Source: Lamprobacter modestohalophilus (lineage in GTDB: Bacteria; Pseudomonadota; Gammaproteobacteria; Chromatiales; Chromatiaceae). Taken from it: DNA of 64,000 nucleotides. Position 1 is the stretch's first letter, and every line of letters begins with the position of its first letter. The translations under genes and the position numbers were made by a program. Below the pieces are notes generated by a model. It was not told where the DNA came from. It was given only the letters and a program-made list of their open reading frames with translations, and did no database searches. The DNA is taken from contig NZ_NRRY01000008.1 of assembly GCF_016583905.1 (NCBI RefSeq), positions 62,001 through 126,000 of the forward strand, in the 5' to 3' direction. Below, piece by piece: positions 45,083 to 54,874 of this stretch.

Positions 45083-46495
45083 TTAGGTATCGAGCTTATC
45101 GACGGTGTCGAACTCGAACTTGATCTCTTTCCAGGTCTCCATCGCGATGGCCAGCTCTGGGCTGTGCTGGGCGGCCTCGGTCATGATCTCGCGGGCCTCC
45201 TTCTCCAGCTCGCGACCCTCGTTGCGGGCCTTGACACAGGCTTCGAGCGCGACACGGTTGGCGCAAGCGCCGGCCGCGTTACCCCAAGGATGGCCCTGGG
45301 TGCCGCCGCCGAACTGCAGCATGGAGTCGTCACCGAAGATGGTCACCAGTGCTGGCATGTGCCAAACGTGGATACCACCGGAGGCAACGGCGAAGACGCC
45401 GGGCAATGAGCCCCAATCCTGATCGAAGAAGACGCCGCGAGCACGATCTTCAGGGACGAATGACTCACGCAGCTGATCGACGAAGCCGAGGGTAGACTGA
45501 CGATCGCCCTCGAGCTTACCGACGACGGTACCGGTGTGCAGGTGGTCACCACCGGAGAGGCGCAGACACTTGGCCAACACGCGGAAATGGATACCGTGCT
45601 TCGGATGACGGTCGATAACAGCATGCATGGCACGGTGAATGTGCAGCAGCATGCCGTTCTCACGACACCAGTTGGCCAGGCCAGTATTGGCGGTGAAGCC
45701 ACCGGTCAGGAAGTCGTGCATCAGGATCGGCGAGCCGACTTCCTTGGCGAACTCGGCACGCTTGTACATCTCTTCTGGCGTGGCGGCGGTGACGTTCAGG
45801 TAGTGACCCTTGCGCTCGCCGGTCTCGGTTTGGGCCTTCTGGATGGCCTCGCCGACGAACTCGAAACGATCGCGCCAGCGCATGAAGGGCTGCGAGTTGA
45901 CGTTCTCGTCGTCCTTGGTCATGTCCAGACCGCCGCGGAGGCACTCGTAGACCGCACGACCGTAGTTCTTCGCCGACAGACCCAACTTCGGCTTGATGGT
46001 GGCGCCAAGCATCGGGCGGCCATACTTGTTCAGACGGTCACGCTCGAGCTGGATACCGGCCGGCGGACCACCGCAGGTCTTGATATAGGCGATCGGGAAG
46101 CGCAGGTCTTCCAGACGCAGGTGACGCAGGGCCTTGAAGCCGAACACGTTACCGACCAGCGAGGTCAGCACGTTGACGATCGAGCCTTCCTCGAACAGAT
46201 CGATCGGATAGGCGACGAAGGCATAGAAGGACTCGTTGTCGCCCGGCACATCTTCGATGCGGTAGGCGCGGCCCTTGTAGAACTCGAGGTCCGTCAGCAG
46301 CTCCGACCAAACGGTCGACCAGGTGCCTGTCGAGGATTCGGCGGCGACCGCGGCAGCAACCTCCTCACGCGGAACGCCGGGCTGTCCGGTGACCTTGAAG
46401 CAGGCCAGCAGATCGGTGTCCAGCGGGACATAGTCGGGGGTCCAGTACATGTCCCGGTATTCTTTTACACCGGCGTCGTACTTTTTAACGCTCAT
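45083..46495 (-). CDS. cbbL: RuBisCO large subunit, form IA carboxysomal
   Basis: 470 residues. The active-site region [38 protein letters not shown] with the catalytic lysine, and the loop-6/C-terminal segments [18 protein letters not shown] and [12 protein letters not shown] are intact. It fixes CO2 onto ribulose 1,5-bisphosphate inside the carboxysome. An AGGAG seven bases before the ATG supports the start. It is the first gene of the ten-gene cso operon. Confidence 0.98.
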   Translation of the reverse strand: MSVKKYDAGVKEYRDMYWTPDYVPLDTDLLACFKVTGQPGVPREEVAAAVAAESSTGTWSTVWSELLTDLEFYKGRAYRIEDVPGDNESFYAFVAYPIDLFEEGSIVNVLTSLVGNVFGFKALRHLRLEDLRFPIAYIKTCGGPPAGIQLERDRLNKYGRPMLGATIKPKLGLSAKNYGRAVYECLRGGLDMTKDDENVNSQPFMRWRDRFEFVGEAIQKAQTETGERKGHYLNVTAATPEEMYKRAEFAKEVGSPILMHDFLTGGFTANTGLANWCRENGMLLHIHRAMHAVIDRHPKHGIHFRVLAKCLRLSGGDHLHTGTVVGKLEGDRQSTLGFVDQLRESFVPEDRARGVFFDQDWGSLPGVFAVASGGIHVWHMPALVTIFGDDSMLQFGGGTQGHPWGNAAGACANRVALEACVKARNEGRELEKEAREIMTEAAQHSPELAIAMETWKEIKFEFDTVDKLDT

Positions 46496-46590
46496 GCTCA
46501 GCTCCTGTAGGTCTGTTCTGCGTCTGCTTCGCTTGATCCGGGTTGCCTAACTCAGGATCGTGTTCGGAGGGCCTCGGCAACGATGCCGCT

Positions 46591-46662
46591 GTTAACCCGT
46601 TAACCTTACGCCCCGTGCAGTCTTCAGCGGAAATCGATTGTTTCGATCGAGAAAATCGATTT
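46591..46662. promoter_or_regulatory. Operator-like palindromes upstream of cbbL
   Basis: GTTAACCCGTTAAC spans 46591-46604. A 32-base dyad at 46631-46662 has perfect 9-base arms AAATCGATT/AATCGATTT around a TCGATCGA centre, matching its own complement at 28 of 32 positions. Both lie 96-167 bases before cbbL, where CbbR would be expected to act. Apart from these and the 7-base tandem array, I see no gene between 46496 and 46915. Confidence 0.55.
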
Positions 46663-46833
46663 CCGTCTATGCTGCGGACCGTCGACGGCGCCGTTTTAGT
46701 GCGCTCGGCACCATAAACGACCCGTCACGGTGCAGCAATAGCCACTATGAGCTGGCGCGCATCACATTGACGCAGATCAATCAAGCGGACAGCTACCAGG
46801 GAACTTGTTGGCCAGGTCGACCGATAAACCCGC

Positions 46834-46915
46834 GGCAGCAGGCAGCAGGCAGCAGGCAGCAGGCAGCAGGCAGCAGGCAGCAGGCAGCAGGCAGCAGGCA
46901 GCAGGCAGCAGGCAG
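46834..46915. repeat. Perfect 7-base tandem repeat (GGCAGCA), about 12 copies
   Basis: The unit repeats without visible errors for ~82 bases, directly abutting the stop codon of the DUF4139 gene and ~340 bases upstream of cbbL. A 7-base period is not a multiple of three. Low divergence suggests recent or ongoing slippage. Confidence 0.92.
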
Positions 46916-48418
46916 CTAGTAGCGGACGCGGACTCGATAGCTCAAGCGCGCCTCAGACTCAGCCGGTACCTGCAGTCGCCAGACCGCGGTATTGGCATTG
47001 CCCTTCTCATGCGGAGCACTCTCTTCCAGCATGCTCCAGTCGCCCGGGATGCGCTCCTGAATCACCACCGTCTCTGGCTCCGACTTGGCGTTCTTGACCA
47101 GGATCTCGAGGGCGCTCTCGAACTGGTACTGCCAGGGACCCGAGCCCGACAATTTCTTGAATTCGGTCTGCTTGCGCTCGGCGGTGATGTCGAAAGACTG
47201 GCCGAGCTTCAGCCGCATGGCCTCGTTCTTCGGCGTGTGGTCGATCCGATCCTCGCCGATGAACTGGGCATTGCCTTGGCTGTCGCGCTGATAGATGCGC
47301 ACGATGCCCGCTGGCAGCGGGAGTCCCAGATTCGACGCCTCATCATTGGTCGCGGTGAGGTAAACGTTGACCGCTAGTTCCTGCGCCAGCCCGCCGCGCG
47401 GCTCACGAAACGCCCGTTGATCGCCTTCGATCAGCAGCTCCTTGCCAACCGTCACGCCCGGCGCATCGAGCAGCGCGACCTGCTTGGTCTGGTTATCGGC
47501 AATCGTGGTCGGATGCGCGAGCGAATAGAGGTGGTACTCGAACAGGCTCTCCTCGCGCATGTTCGGCGCCGGCGCGGCGGAGCGCATGACCATCGCCTCG
47601 TATTGCGGCGCCTGCATCGCCTCCTCGACCTGATTCACCTCGCCAGCCACCAGCTGCAGCTGTGCGTTCTGATAGGTCGACCCACTGCGGTTGGTCAAGG
47701 TCACCCAGCCAGCAAGATCGAGCCGCTGCTGATCCGCCGACAGCTCGCCCACATAGTCCGCCTTCCAGCCGAGCCCACGGCTCAGATAGCTCAGCTCGAG
47801 CTGCCGGGGACCCGCCTCTGCACTCTCCAAGGCCAGCACCAGCGTCGGTCGGTCACGCAGGGTAGAAGGGATATCCCGATAAACGATGCGCCCTGGCGCC
47901 TGGCCAGCCTGGAAGGTCTCGATCCGGTCGCCGACGCGCAGGACGACGCCATTGCTCGCGGCAAGCACGGTAGCCGGCTCCTCGGTCTCCTCGCCGGTCG
48001 TTGGATGGGTGCTCACCAGCCCGACTTGGCGGCCGACGTACTTCTCGAGCAGCGCCGCCGGCGTTAGCAGGTCGAAGTCGAAGTTCTGCTCGATCACCTG
48101 TGGTGCCGAGCCCTCAGTGGCCCGCAGCAGCGCCGTTTCCGGGCGGATCTGCGCGCTGACGTCGCGGAAGGCCAGCGCCATGCGGCCCGCCGGCAGCTCG
48201 ACCCGCCGGCTGTCTCGGATCAGCGCTAGATCATTGTTGTAGATGGTGACCGCGACCGCGGTCTGATCCTGTAGGGTGCTGCGCTGCTCAGGCATCGCCG
48301 GCACAGCAGCTGGCGCGTTACGATCACCCATCATCGTCTCCGCCATAGCGATGCTGGAAAACACAATCAACGTGGTTAACGCGATCAGGCAGGATGTCAT
48401 CGACACAGTTGGTCTCAC
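46916..48418 (-). CDS. Exported DUF4139-domain protein
   Basis: 500 residues with an N-terminal signal peptide (LIALTTLIVFSSIAMAE). Long beta-rich domains follow: VAVTIYNNDLALIRDSRRVELPAG at the start, LSYLSRGLGWKADYVGELS mid-protein and a C-terminal domain ending in RLSYRVRVRY. These blocks characterise DUF4139 proteins, whose function is unknown. It is monocistronic-looking, ending at the 7-base array. Confidence 0.85.
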   Translation of the reverse strand: MRPTVSMTSCLIALTTLIVFSSIAMAETMMGDRNAPAAVPAMPEQRSTLQDQTAVAVTIYNNDLALIRDSRRVELPAGRMALAFRDVSAQIRPETALLRATEGSAPQVIEQNFDFDLLTPAALLEKYVGRQVGLVSTHPTTGEETEEPATVLAASNGVVLRVGDRIETFQAGQAPGRIVYRDIPSTLRDRPTLVLALESAEAGPRQLELSYLSRGLGWKADYVGELSADQQRLDLAGWVTLTNRSGSTYQNAQLQLVAGEVNQVEEAMQAPQYEAMVMRSAAPAPNMREESLFEYHLYSLAHPTTIADNQTKQVALLDAPGVTVGKELLIEGDQRAFREPRGGLAQELAVNVYLTATNDEASNLGLPLPAGIVRIYQRDSQGNAQFIGEDRIDHTPKNEAMRLKLGQSFDITAERKQTEFKKLSGSGPWQYQFESALEILVKNAKSEPETVVIQERIPGDWSMLEESAPHEKGNANTAVWRLQVPAESEARLSYRVRVRY

Positions 48419-48517
48419 TCGCTTTTCTCCTCAGTGACTGATTCAAGTCCGAGCCAAGAACCCGCACCTTAGAGTCTGCCGCGGACGCACTGCAAGCGGG
48501 CTTACTCCGATTTAGAC

Positions 48518-49498
48518 TCAGTCGCCAAGCATCTCTTGCTCGAGCGAGAGATAGATCCCGTAGGCGTTGCGTCGATGGGTCGCGGCAAAGGCCGGCAATC
48601 GCTCAAAGCGCGACCAGTCAGCGGCCTCGTAGGCCTCGGCAAAGGGCGTCATCTCATCGACCGCAGAGGCCATTACACCCCGCGTATAGCGCAGATACTC
48701 CAGCGTGCTGCTGACCGCCTCAGCGGGCTCACGCGCAGCGGGCCCATGACCCGGAATCAACGCCTTGACCCCGACCTGATCCAAGCTCTCCAACGCCTCC
48801 AACCAACGGCGGGTGTCGGCGCCGCCAGTGAAGGGAACACGGCCCTCAAAGATGATGTCACCAGAGATCAGGACCTGATCAGGACGGACCAGCACCGCGA
48901 GGTCGCCGTCGGAGTGGGCCGGCCCCAGATAGCGGATATCCAAGCTCACCCCACCCAGGCTCAGCTCGGTCTGCTCGACGATCACCCGATCCGGGCGCAC
49001 CAGCCGCGTCTCCTCGTTGACCCAGGGCGAGAGCGAAAAGCGCCGTTCTTCGAGCCGATCCCCAGCCGCCGGCGAGTCGAGATAATCCTGAAAACCGCCG
49101 GGCGCGATGATCTCGGCGCCCAAATCGTCAAACACCTGCAGGCCGTAGATGTGGTCCGCGTGGTAGTGCGTCACGATCACCGTCTTGATCGGCTGATCAG
49201 TGACTGTCTGTATCGCCTCTAGGAAACGCTGCGCCAATGACGGCGAGCCAAGCGTATCGACGACGATCACCCCATCATCAGTCACGATCGCTGCCGCATT
49301 GGAGATAAACCCCTTATTATCGGTCGCGATCCCCGCCATGCCTTGAACGTAGTAGACATGCTCCGAGACGCGCTTAAGCGACATCTCGATGTCGATCGGC
49401 TCGGGCTTGGCGAGAACGAGCGTCGCTGCCGCTAAGGCCAGAAGCAGAATCAGGAAACGATGAAAGGGCGCGGGGAATCTCGATGACGATGGAATCAT
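48518..49498 (-). CDS. Periplasmic MBL-fold metallo-hydrolase (SoxH-like)
   Basis: A signal peptide (FLILLLALAAATLVLAK) is followed by a metallo-beta-lactamase domain. It has THYHADHIYG (HxHxDH metal site), GPAHSDGD, SGDIIF and PGHGP. Export and overall layout resemble SoxH and quinoprotein-relay hydrolases; the substrate is unknown. It is not in a sox operon here. The 164 bases that follow up to the HAD gene hold nothing I recognise. Confidence 0.85.
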   Translation of the reverse strand: MIPSSSRFPAPFHRFLILLLALAAATLVLAKPEPIDIEMSLKRVSEHVYYVQGMAGIATDNKGFISNAAAIVTDDGVIVVDTLGSPSLAQRFLEAIQTVTDQPIKTVIVTHYHADHIYGLQVFDDLGAEIIAPGGFQDYLDSPAAGDRLEERRFSLSPWVNEETRLVRPDRVIVEQTELSLGGVSLDIRYLGPAHSDGDLAVLVRPDQVLISGDIIFEGRVPFTGGADTRRWLEALESLDQVGVKALIPGHGPAAREPAEAVSSTLEYLRYTRGVMASAVDEMTPFAEAYEAADWSRFERLPAFAATHRRNAYGIYLSLEQEMLGD

Positions 49499-49662
49499 GA
49501 TGTGATCAAGTCAGAGTGGTGGTCAGCGATAGGATGCGGACAAAGGCCGAGCAGGACAAGCAGGCAGCGCCAGGGCTACAGACAGCCGTTTCTAGTCGCG
49601 GCCGAGCTTGGCGTCGAACGCCCGCGCGATCATCGGTGAACGAAACCAGCGCGCCTCCGATG

Positions 49663-50346
49663 TCAGGCGGATTCTGGGCTTGCTACTGCGGTCAGTCCTG
49701 GCAGCAGTGATGAAAAATCCTCGATCGCATCGAACTCCTCACAGGCGCGCGCGGGCTGTGCCGAGTCCGGCGCCAAGATCGCTAGCAGCCAGCGGAAGCC
49801 ATACTGACGAGCAGCCCGCAACACCGGGAGACTGTCGTCAACGAACAGCGTGCGCTCGGGATCAAAAGGCTCGATCTTCTGAACCCGCGGCCAAAACTCC
49901 GGAGACTCCTTCGCGGCGTGCAGGTCATGGGAACAGATGATGTGCTCCAGATGGCCGTCGAGGCGCGTCTTGCTCATCTTCAGCTCGATCGATTTCTGGT
50001 GCGCATTGGTCACCAAGACGCGCCGTTTGCCGGCAGCGGCTAACGCCTCGAGGAAGCTCAGCACATGGGGATGAATCGCAATCAGATGCTCGACCTCAGC
50101 CTTGAGCATCGCGATATCGAGCGCAAGCGCTTGCGACCAGTGATCAACGCTGTACCACTGCAGCGAGCCCAGCAGCGCCTGATAGCGCGCATAGAGGTCA
50201 TCCTTCGAGGCCGCCAGCGAGATCCCTCTCGACTCGGCATAGCGCAGCGGGACGTGCTCGAGCCAGAAATGGTTGTCGAAGCGCAGATCCAGCAGTGTGC
50301 CGTCCATGTCGAGGAAGACGGTATCGATGGCGTTCCAATCCAGCAT
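49663..50346 (-). CDS. yrfG: HAD-superfamily GMP/IMP nucleotidase (YrfG-like)
   Basis: 227 residues with HAD motif I DMDGTLLDL, motif II VLVTNA, the lysine in AAKESPEFW and motif III/IV FVDDSLPVLRAARQYG. NHFWLEHVPLRYAESRGIS is specific to the YrfG group, which dephosphorylates GMP and IMP. The 246 bases between its start and the next gene contain an unrecognised open frame on the minus strand but no clear gene. Confidence 0.88.
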   Translation of the reverse strand: MLDWNAIDTVFLDMDGTLLDLRFDNHFWLEHVPLRYAESRGISLAASKDDLYARYQALLGSLQWYSVDHWSQALALDIAMLKAEVEHLIAIHPHVLSFLEALAAAGKRRVLVTNAHQKSIELKMSKTRLDGHLEHIICSHDLHAAKESPEFWPRVQKIEPFDPERTLFVDDSLPVLRAARQYGFRWLLAILAPDSAQPARACEEFDAIEDFSSLLPGLTAVASPESA

Positions 50347-50592
50347 GCGATTGACTCAGCTATTTCTCGGCGTTGACGGCCATTCTACTGGTCGCGACGG
50401 CCAGGGGTCATTCGGAGCTTGGCCCCGATACCCTCGGGACTCTCCCGATGCGAAACCTCCGCTTCGCTGCAGAATCTCGTCCTGAAACGCCTCTGTCTCC
50501 GAATTGAAGCGAATAATGGCGGTAAAGACCCAGACGCCATCGAGGCCGAGATGGGCGATCGACTCGAGACCAAAGACCCGTTCACGTTCGGA

Positions 50593-53346
50593 TCAGCCCT
50601 CACCCATGGCGGTCACAGAGGCCAGCAAGGCCCTGAGCCGGCCGATCCGCTGATGCAGCGCCTCAAACGGCGCTGCCTCCGCCTCCTGCTCGAGCTCGCG
50701 AATCTCGTGGATCAGCGTCTCGAGCTGGAAGACTGCGCAGAGGCCCTTGAGATCATGGACTCGCTCGCCGACTTCTCGGCGATTCGCCGCCGAGATTGCC
50801 GCCTCTGCCCGCGCCAGCTGCCTCAATAGCTCGGCATCCAAACGCTGGCGCCAGTCGGCATCGAGCGTCGACGCAGAACAGGTGCGCAGCGCTGTCTCTG
50901 CGTCCAGCTGATCCGCGCTCGGGCCATGCGCGAGGAGCGTTCTCGATCGATCAGCGGCCAACACCCGTTTCACCGCGTCATCCAAGACAGACTCTGAAAT
51001 CGGCTTTAAGAGAAAGGCATCGAATAGCGCATCGAAGCCGTTCACGCGCTCAGCGACAAAGGCATCGGCACTGAGCGCAATGATGCGTAGACGTCCCCCG
51101 TCTGGCAGTTGCGCACGAAGCCGTTGAGCAACCTCGGTACCATCCAAGGACGGCATGTGAATATCCATGAACACCAGATCCAGATCCAGATCCAGATCCA
51201 GCTCAAGTGCTCGCGTTAGCCGCAGTGCCTCCACACCATCGCTGCTATCGAAGACCTCCATGCCGCGCGTCTCGAGCAGCCTGTGCAGCAGTGCGCGATT
51301 GAAATCGTTATCGTCGACAACCAGGGCGCGCATGCCCAGGAACAGATCGTCTCTGCCGGACGCCGGTCGTCGATCTGACGGCACGTCCCCGCAGAGCCGG
51401 CACAATAGGTTGAACAGCCTCGAGCGGCGCACCGGCTTCGGGCACCAGCTGACCGGCCCCAGCTCCTCGACGAACGGCGGCGGCACCCACCGGTATTCGC
51501 CAACCAGCAGCACGACAGGCCCAGCAAACCGACGCCGAATCAGGGTGAGTTGGCGCGCAAGCTCGTCACCCTTTCGATCCCGCCCGGCAACCGCGAGCAG
51601 CAGGAGATCAAAGCCCCTGCCGGCTTGCGCGTCATGCTGCAGCCGATCCAGACAGCCTTGGGCGCGCGTCGCAAAGACCTCCATGCCCCAGCCCAGCAGC
51701 AACGGCCGCAGCGCCCGCACCTGAATGGGCGCCAGATCGCAGAGCAGGATCTTGCGCCCCGCGAGCGCAACCGCATCGAGCGCGAGCGAAACACCTGGCA
51801 TCGCCTCGCAGGGCAGCATGAAGACAAACCGCGAGCCCTGGCTTGGGGCACTGCTCACCTCGATGCTTCCGTTCATCAACTCGAGCAAGCGCTTGGTGAT
51901 GACGAGCCCGAGGCCGGTCCCTCCATAGCGCCGGGTCACGCTCGAGTCAGCTTGCACAAAAGGCCTAAACAGCCGACGCTGCTGGACTGCGGTCAAGCCA
52001 ATACCGGTATCGCTCACAGCCACGCGCAGCATGCCAGGGCTCCCTGCCTGCTCGACATAACTGGCCTCGACGAAGACCTGGCCTTGGCCGGTGAACTTGA
52101 CCGCGTTGTTGAGCAGGTTCAGCAGCACTTGCCCGATGCGGCCCGGATCTCCACGCAGCCGACTGGGCAAGTCCCGATGCACCGACAAGGCAAGCTCCAA
52201 GCCCTTGGCAGAGGCCTCCGGCCCCATGATCGCAACCACATCCTCGAGACAACTGCAGGGATCGAAGGGGACGGACTCGATCGACAACGACCCCGAGCGC
52301 AGCTTGGCGTACTGCAGAATGTCATCAACCACGCTAAGCAGCTGTCGCGCCGCACGCTCTAAGGTTTCGCTATAATCACGCGCAGCGTCGGTGCCGACTT
52401 CGTCACTGAGCAGACGGCCAAAGCCGACCACCGCATTCAACGGCGTGCGCATCTCATGGCTGATGCGGGCAAGGAACTCGTCCTTTTGTTGGCTCGCTAC
52501 CAAGGCCTCCTCACGCGCACGCTCGAGCTGTTGATTTTTCTCCTCCAAGGTCCGCAGGCTCCTGCACAGCTCACGCGTGGCTGCATCGACTTGCTGCCGC
52601 ATGGACCTCTGCGATCGTTCGAGCGCAGCCGCCATTCGATTAAAGCCTATTGCCAGCTCATTGAGCTCGGCGATCGGCTGCGGCCTAGCCCGTGCGGCAA
52701 GGTCACCGGCTCTGTAGCGCGCCATCGCCGTACTCAGATCCACCAAGGCGCGGGAAAATCCAGCGCCAATGATGAGCGCCGCCAACAGGCTCGTGAGCAG
52801 GCCGCCGAACAAGATCCATAGTGCCCGGACCAAGCGCTCGCGCTGACGCGCAATGGCCATCTCCATCGATAACCGGACCTCCGCCCAGCCGAGCAGGGCG
52901 CCCGCGGTCTCGCCGCTCGCTTGTTCCGGGTTGTCAGCCAACATAACCGCGGCATTGCCAACGATCGCAGTGAAGCTGCGACTAGCCTGCTCGAACTCGG
53001 CCATCGCTGAACTCTCGGCCAACACCCGATAGCTGGGATCACGAATCCCCGCCCAAATCACGTCAGGCTGGAGCACTGCGGTCTGACACATCGCTCGCAA
53101 CTGAACGAAATCGCTCGCCCGCAAAGGCCATTCCGCAGCTAGCGCCAAGTTGTTGGCGATCAGGCGACCACGCTCCTGGATACTTGCCTGCCGATCTTTG
53201 CTCTCACTGTAGAGAACAAAGCCCCCAACCACGACCGAGGTCACCACCAACGGCACCAGGACCAATGCGCCTAAACGCCATCGGATGCTACCCAACAAAC
53301 CATAGCGCGATGGTCTCATCGAGCGACCATCGATGATGGCGCGCAC
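50593..53346 (-). CDS. Hybrid sensor histidine kinase (BarA-like phosphorelay)
   Basis: Domains in order: TM1 (~25-46), a periplasmic region, TM2 (~176-197), HAMP, a coiled coil, HisKA with ISHEMRTPLN (His297), HATPase with NLLNNAVKFT, DTGIGL and GGTGLGL. A degenerate receiver-like domain without a clear phospho-aspartate follows, then a true receiver (VVDDND; FMDIHMPSLDG) and a C-terminal Hpt domain (RVHDLKGLCAVF). The layout is that of BarA/GacS. Just before the receiver aspartate, the run LDLDLDLDL is coded by a 6-base repeat. The GTG start follows the response-regulator stop by six bases; ATG 53319 is an alternative. Confidence 0.92.
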   Translation of the reverse strand: MRAIIDGRSMRPSRYGLLGSIRWRLGALVLVPLVVTSVVVGGFVLYSESKDRQASIQERGRLIANNLALAAEWPLRASDFVQLRAMCQTAVLQPDVIWAGIRDPSYRVLAESSAMAEFEQASRSFTAIVGNAAVMLADNPEQASGETAGALLGWAEVRLSMEMAIARQRERLVRALWILFGGLLTSLLAALIIGAGFSRALVDLSTAMARYRAGDLAARARPQPIAELNELAIGFNRMAAALERSQRSMRQQVDAATRELCRSLRTLEEKNQQLERAREEALVASQQKDEFLARISHEMRTPLNAVVGFGRLLSDEVGTDAARDYSETLERAARQLLSVVDDILQYAKLRSGSLSIESVPFDPCSCLEDVVAIMGPEASAKGLELALSVHRDLPSRLRGDPGRIGQVLLNLLNNAVKFTGQGQVFVEASYVEQAGSPGMLRVAVSDTGIGLTAVQQRRLFRPFVQADSSVTRRYGGTGLGLVITKRLLELMNGSIEVSSAPSQGSRFVFMLPCEAMPGVSLALDAVALAGRKILLCDLAPIQVRALRPLLLGWGMEVFATRAQGCLDRLQHDAQAGRGFDLLLLAVAGRDRKGDELARQLTLIRRRFAGPVVLLVGEYRWVPPPFVEELGPVSWCPKPVRRSRLFNLLCRLCGDVPSDRRPASGRDDLFLGMRALVVDDNDFNRALLHRLLETRGMEVFDSSDGVEALRLTRALELDLDLDLDLVFMDIHMPSLDGTEVAQRLRAQLPDGGRLRIIALSADAFVAERVNGFDALFDAFLLKPISESVLDDAVKRVLAADRSRTLLAHGPSADQLDAETALRTCSASTLDADWRQRLDAELLRQLARAEAAISAANRREVGERVHDLKGLCAVFQLETLIHEIRELEQEAEAAPFEALHQRIGRLRALLASVTAMGEG
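51176..51203. repeat. 6-base tandem repeat (CAGATC) inside the receiver domain
   Basis: Four to five units of CAGATC encode alternating Leu-Asp just upstream of the phospho-acceptor strand of the sensor kinase receiver. The period preserves frame. Confidence 0.7.
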
Positions 53347-53352
53347 TGAGGC

Positions 53353-54087
53353 TCAGGGCACAAGGCCGCGGCTGCGCGCAACCACTGACGCCTCGATCCG
53401 ATTCGACACACCGAGCGCGCGCAGGATTGCCGCTAGATGCGCCTTCACAGTGAACTCAGAAAGTCCCAGCTCGCGTGCAATCTTCTTATTCGAACGGCCT
53501 TTTGCAACCAGCGCCAGCACCTCGAGCTGCCGCGCGGTCAGCGTTATATCAGCGGCGCGCTGCTCCGCGTCGATGAACTCATCGTTGGCAACTGCCGCAG
53601 CCGAATCCCGAGTCGTCGCGACGCTCTCAGGCAAGGTCCTCGGCAAGGTCCTCGGCAAGGTCTGAGGCAAACCCGCTGAGTCTTGCGGATGCCTGATCAG
53701 CTCCGCCGGAAAGTACACACCTCCCGCCAGGATCAGACGCAGCGCCTGCAGCATCAACGAGGCCGGCGTCGACTTTGGGACGTAGCCAGAAGCACCGCAA
53801 TCGATCGCTTTTCGAATGTCAGCCTCCGACTCGCTCGCGGACAAGATCACAACCGGAACGCCATCGAGTCGGGCGCACAGGTCGCTCAGCAGCTCGAACC
53901 CCTCTGCTCCCGGCATAAAGAGATCCAGCAGGATCAGATCGAGATGGATGCCAGAGTTCAGCACGCCAGCGACCTGATCGGCATCCTCGGCCTCGATGAA
54001 TTCCAACTGCAGGTCGCAGAGCTGACCGAGAGCATCGATCAGCCCAATGCGAATCAGCGCGTGATCATCAGCAACGAGAATTCTCAT
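53353..54087 (-). CDS. NarL/UvrY-type response regulator
   Basis: An N-terminal receiver (VADDHALIRIGL; phospho-Asp in LILLDLFMPG; lysine in YVPKS) and a C-terminal LuxR-type helix-turn-helix (LTARQLEVLALVAKGRSNKKIARELGLSEFTVKAHL). The ~50-residue linker contains a LPQTLPRTLPRTLPES run coded by a 12-base repeat at 53628-53669. The gene precedes and is cotranscribed with the hybrid kinase, so it is the likely phosphorelay output. Confidence 0.93.
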   Translation of the reverse strand: MRILVADDHALIRIGLIDALGQLCDLQLEFIEAEDADQVAGVLNSGIHLDLILLDLFMPGAEGFELLSDLCARLDGVPVVILSASESEADIRKAIDCGASGYVPKSTPASLMLQALRLILAGGVYFPAELIRHPQDSAGLPQTLPRTLPRTLPESVATTRDSAAAVANDEFIDAEQRAADITLTARQLEVLALVAKGRSNKKIARELGLSEFTVKAHLAAILRALGVSNRIEASVVARSRGLVP

Positions 54088-54188
54088 GCCCTGAGTATAC
54101 GAAAAAGCCCAGCGGTGCCCCAGTCATCGGCGTCGGACCGGGGCAAAACGATGGACTAGTCCAGTTGCCCTAGACCATCTGCGCTATA

Positions 54189-54200
54189 GACCGATCGGTC
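54189..54200. promoter_or_regulatory. 12-base perfect palindrome GACCGATCGGTC
   Basis: A self-complementary site ~135 bases upstream of the cytochrome c start. It has the size of a dimeric-repressor operator; the binding protein is unknown. Confidence 0.35.
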
Positions 54201-54334
54201 GTTGTCGCCAACTATGGGTGTTAAGCAGTCTCGTGCGAAATCGCATTGTTCACCAGCCGTACCTCGGCACGACCAACAGGGTTTCGCAGTATGTCGTCCA
54301 GCTCCTCTGCCCACCACGTGAGATAGGTTCCGTC

Positions 54335-54685
54335 ATGAAACACACTGCCCTAACCGCCAGCCTACTGACCCTATTGCTCAGCGCACACGCCGTTGTTCAG
54401 GCTGAGGACGCCAACGAGGATGCAGGCGCAGAGCTGTTCAAGTTTCACGGCTGTGTCAACTGCCATGGCGCCGACGGCAAGAGTCCAGTAAGCAAAATGG
54501 TTCCTGAGCTAGCGGGTAAGCCGGCCGATGAGCTCTATTCGAAAGCCACTAAGATCCTTGCTGGCGAAGGCAGCAACGATGAGGCGAAGCTGATGCACGC
54601 CGCGTTCTATTCGCCATCGAGCTGCGACGCGCCTCCGAATGACGAGCAGGTCAAATCAATCACCGAATGGCTTTCGATGCAGTAG
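54335..54685 (+). CDS. Small periplasmic monohaem cytochrome c
   Basis: 116 residues from MKHTALTASLLTLLLSAHAVVQAE (signal peptide). One haem site, CVNCH (Cys40, Cys43, His44), is present, with class I features such as ELAGKPADELYSKA and a C-terminal helix. Candidate axial Met residues are present but I cannot choose one. A hairpin follows the stop. It neighbours a disulfide oxidoreductase and a dihaem cytochrome, so a periplasmic electron-transfer role in sulfur metabolism is plausible. Confidence 0.85.
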   Translation: MKHTALTASLLTLLLSAHAVVQAEDANEDAGAELFKFHGCVNCHGADGKSPVSKMVPELAGKPADELYSKATKILAGEGSNDEAKLMHAAFYSPSSCDAPPNDEQVKSITEWLSMQ

Positions 54686-54717
54686 CCGCCCCTCTCCGTC
54701 ACCCACGCGACATGATT

Positions 54718-54744
54718 GGAGGCTGCAACCTCTGCGCAGCCTCC
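54718..54744 (+). terminator. Hairpin after the cytochrome c gene
   Basis: GGAGGCTGC pairs perfectly with GCAGCCTCC across a 9-base loop, 32 bases after the stop. Only a weak T-rich run follows. Confidence 0.5.
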
Positions 54745-54874
54745 AAGCTTTGCCCTGCCGCCGAACACCTCGACACCCTGCGCTCTCATTAGCTCTGCGG
54801 CCCTGACTGCTGTGATCAAACAAAGCCTGCTGGACAGTGCTTAAAAGTGGCGTTGTTTTCGAACGGAGAATGCT

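Noticed and set aside
45536-46510. 324-codon open frame on the plus strand
   Set aside because: Antisense to cbbL with no protein-like composition of its own.
46834-46915. Possible CRISPR-like array
   Set aside because: Units are 7 bases and contiguous with no spacers; it is a microsatellite. No cas genes are present.
50385-50603. Small gene between yrfG and the sensor kinase
   Set aside because: Two minus-strand frames are open, but neither has a clear start, ribosome-binding site or recognisable motif.
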